From NCBI GenBank assembly GCA_015655165.1, contig JAATFN010000068.1, positions 1 to 8,027 on the forward strand: a DNA stretch of 8,027 nucleotides, written 5' to 3'. Position 1 is the stretch's first letter; every line of letters starts with the position of its first letter. This document shows, piece by piece, positions 7,601 through 8,027 of this stretch. The position numbers and the translations under genes are program-made. The notes below the pieces were generated by a model. The model searched no databases, was not told the DNA's origin, and was given only the letters and a program-made list of their open reading frames with translations. The stretch comes from Betaproteobacteria bacterium. GTDB lineage: Bacteria > Pseudomonadota > Gammaproteobacteria > Burkholderiales > Burkholderiaceae_D.

Positions 7601-8016
7601 AAGCAGTCACATCGCCATTTGCCTTAATCGGCTCGATGTTTGGCAGCAGTGAAGAATTGAGCAATGTCCAGTTTGCAGCAGGGTCCACACAATTAAATCC
7701 TGAAGCGATCAAAAAACTCGATATGCTTAATACCGCGATGGTAGACCGTCCAGGATTGGCACTGGACATTATTGGTCGTGCCGACCCGAAAACCGATGAA
7801 GCAGGACTGGCAGAAGAACGTCTATACCGTCAAATGCGCGCGATGAAGCGGCAAAGTCTGCCCAAAGATGCGCGTGAGGATACAGCAGCCATCACACTCA
7901 CACCGCACGACGAAACAAAGTATCTGACAGAAGTGTACACAAAGGCGTGGTTAGATAAACCTAAGAATGCCATTGGCTTGTCCAAATCCCTTCCTCCAGA
8001 GGAAATGAAAGCGTAG
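4609..8016 (+). CDS. Large DUF748 / AsmA-like envelope protein
   Basis: This 1135-residue protein has a short basic N-terminus (RIRTSLR), one membrane anchor at about 11-32, and a long periplasmic beta-rich body typical of DUF748/AsmA-like proteins. AsmA-like relatives (TamB, YhdP, YdbH) are long beta-groove proteins linked to phospholipid movement to the outer membrane, so a similar role is plausible but unproven here. AsmA-like features include KLDIGKVDFNLFALTLYADD (51-70) and LPVMLAVSLLKDRNGTINVD (951-970) followed by LPVSGSLSDPQFSIGG (971-986). A module with a GxIxFxD core recurs at 158, 375, 585 and 818, with Ala/Thr/Pro-rich linkers before the last three. A hydrophobic stretch (about 985-1011) precedes an OmpA-like segment (about 1016-1080). 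ATG 4609 is supported by AGGA 6 nt upstream. The stop is 11 bp before the window edge; the protein appears complete. Family is confident, function inferred. Confidence 0.9.
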   Translation: MVLNPRIRTSLRYLLIALLVWVLLALISYLALPSYIKTLAIEQVQTQLGRKLDIGKVDFNLFALTLYADDVVLYDPDNTTPLLSVKAVTASASIGSLLRLAPVLDEVKLVGPKAHIVRLSAQDIGVYNFSDIIDKINAKPPSETKTEFAVANIQLEQGDIQFDDKVTGKSVHVDSLNIGIPYISNFTSKINAFVQPKLSANIDGTPFALAGRSKPFSDTQETTLAIDINHLDLTEYLPFVPASLPVLLQSAKLTTALDLGFSVIDDRSRITLSGDITLDDAAIADKAKNPLFKAQRISAKLNNFDVLDANGTIEQATITSPQVWAALDKQGNVNWLSAFASSAQNKTAQPVETPAKTAQTAKNGITLTQFAVTDGVIHWSDDANAKPRQETTLAGLAINAQGISTVAGAPAATLSVAANDSNQGNISFIGTIAPDTLHVQGKAAIKTLSLAGYQNYVNPSVNGTISGKLSATTDIDYKDTQAKLDKIGIVVEELKLTPKQSGAVTIKTVTAENGTLDLATHQLHLDALRVDDLHGDVVRTKNGTLNLQTLLPASTAAAPAVQAKKSAQPAQPWKATVGSFAVINSSINYTDDAIVPKQTLKTQAINIKLDNLASDLSTATAISIAAQFDKNGQLSVKGQSAAQLKKIDLDIQAKNVPLTPWQSFFTESVNVTLTRGNVNASGKATLVPPINNIPFALTYKGTAGLNNVRVLSKASNADFLRLNKLDISGINVDIGKARPVITLGQIALSNFFAQAVLSEQGKLNLQDIMVADQASAEPSTTPSTTVAKTTTSTAPVTEEKNAATAPLIHVGKITLNGGNINFTDNFVKPNYRVNMTGLHGTIGSITSNKVDPAAVDLQGKVDNDAPLTISGSINPLFHPLYLDIKASSHGIEMTRLSPYSTKYAGYPIEKGKLSMDVSYKIEEEKLVAQNQLRIDQLTFGDHVDGPEATKLPVMLAVSLLKDRNGTINVDLPVSGSLSDPQFSIGGVIMRVFINLIVKAVTSPFALIGSMFGSSEELSNVQFAAGSTQLNPEAIKKLDMLNTAMVDRPGLALDIIGRADPKTDEAGLAEERLYRQMRAMKRQSLPKDAREDTAAITLTPHDETKYLTEVYTKAWLDKPKNAIGLSKSLPPEEMKA
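7654..7848 (+). other. OmpA-like C-terminal segment of the DUF748 protein
   Basis: Residues 1016-1080 read VQFAAGSTQLNPEAIKKLDM, then a Pro-containing strand, LDIIGRADP, and GLAEERLYRQMRAMKR. This follows the order of an OmpA-type peptidoglycan-binding domain: F-x-x-G-S-x-x-L, a long helix, an I-x-G-x-x-D strand, then L-x-x-x-R. D1059 and R1071 are candidates for the diaminopimelate-binding Asp and Arg. They lie 12 residues apart, against about 15 in OmpA, so binding is doubtful. The call is by pattern only. Confidence 0.45.
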
Positions 8017-8027
8017 TTAATTGCAAA

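Overview
The window looks like a betaproteobacterial (Burkholderiales-type, perhaps Oxalobacteraceae-like) chromosome segment with six genes, all on the + strand. This rests on the ubiG-gph pair and the large AsmA-like DUF748 protein that follows it, an arrangement familiar from that group. No RNA gene, CRISPR array or complete mobile element is visible.

Left part (1-2740), GC-rich: the 3' part of a LysR-family regulator gene is cut by the window edge. It is followed by a flavin-dependent aromatic monooxygenase of the 2,6-dihydroxypyridine hydroxylase type and an alpha/beta hydrolase of the non-heme chloroperoxidase/perhydrolase family. The 98-bp gap after the regulator holds a perfect dyad with the T-N11-A form of a LysR-box and a weak promoter-like pair of hexamers. 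The simplest reading is a small regulated oxidation module: the regulator senses an aromatic or heteroaromatic compound, the monooxygenase hydroxylates it, and the hydrolase acts on an ester, lactone or amide product or detoxifies it. The substrate cannot be read from sequence.

Middle (2741-3076): 336 bp with no convincing gene. It holds nested hairpins just after the hydrolase gene, a short leftward open frame that may be a gene remnant, and the 5' flank of ubiG. Base composition falls across this gap: single 60-base lines give about 62% GC at 1201 and 2101, 52% at 3301, 38% at 5461 and 50% at 7201. The left module may therefore have been acquired next to the ubiG housekeeping locus.

Right part (3077-8016): ubiG (ubiquinone O-methyltransferase) and gph (phosphoglycolate phosphatase) lie 23 bp apart and are probably co-transcribed, ending at a GC-rich hairpin. 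A separate unit then encodes a 1135-residue inner-membrane-anchored DUF748/AsmA-like protein. It is built from regularly spaced (about 210-residue) modules with Ala/Thr/Pro-rich linkers and ends in an OmpA-like segment. No clearly unprecedented system is evident. The points most worth checking are the LysR operator, the module junction upstream of ubiG, and the repeat architecture and C-terminus of the DUF748 protein.
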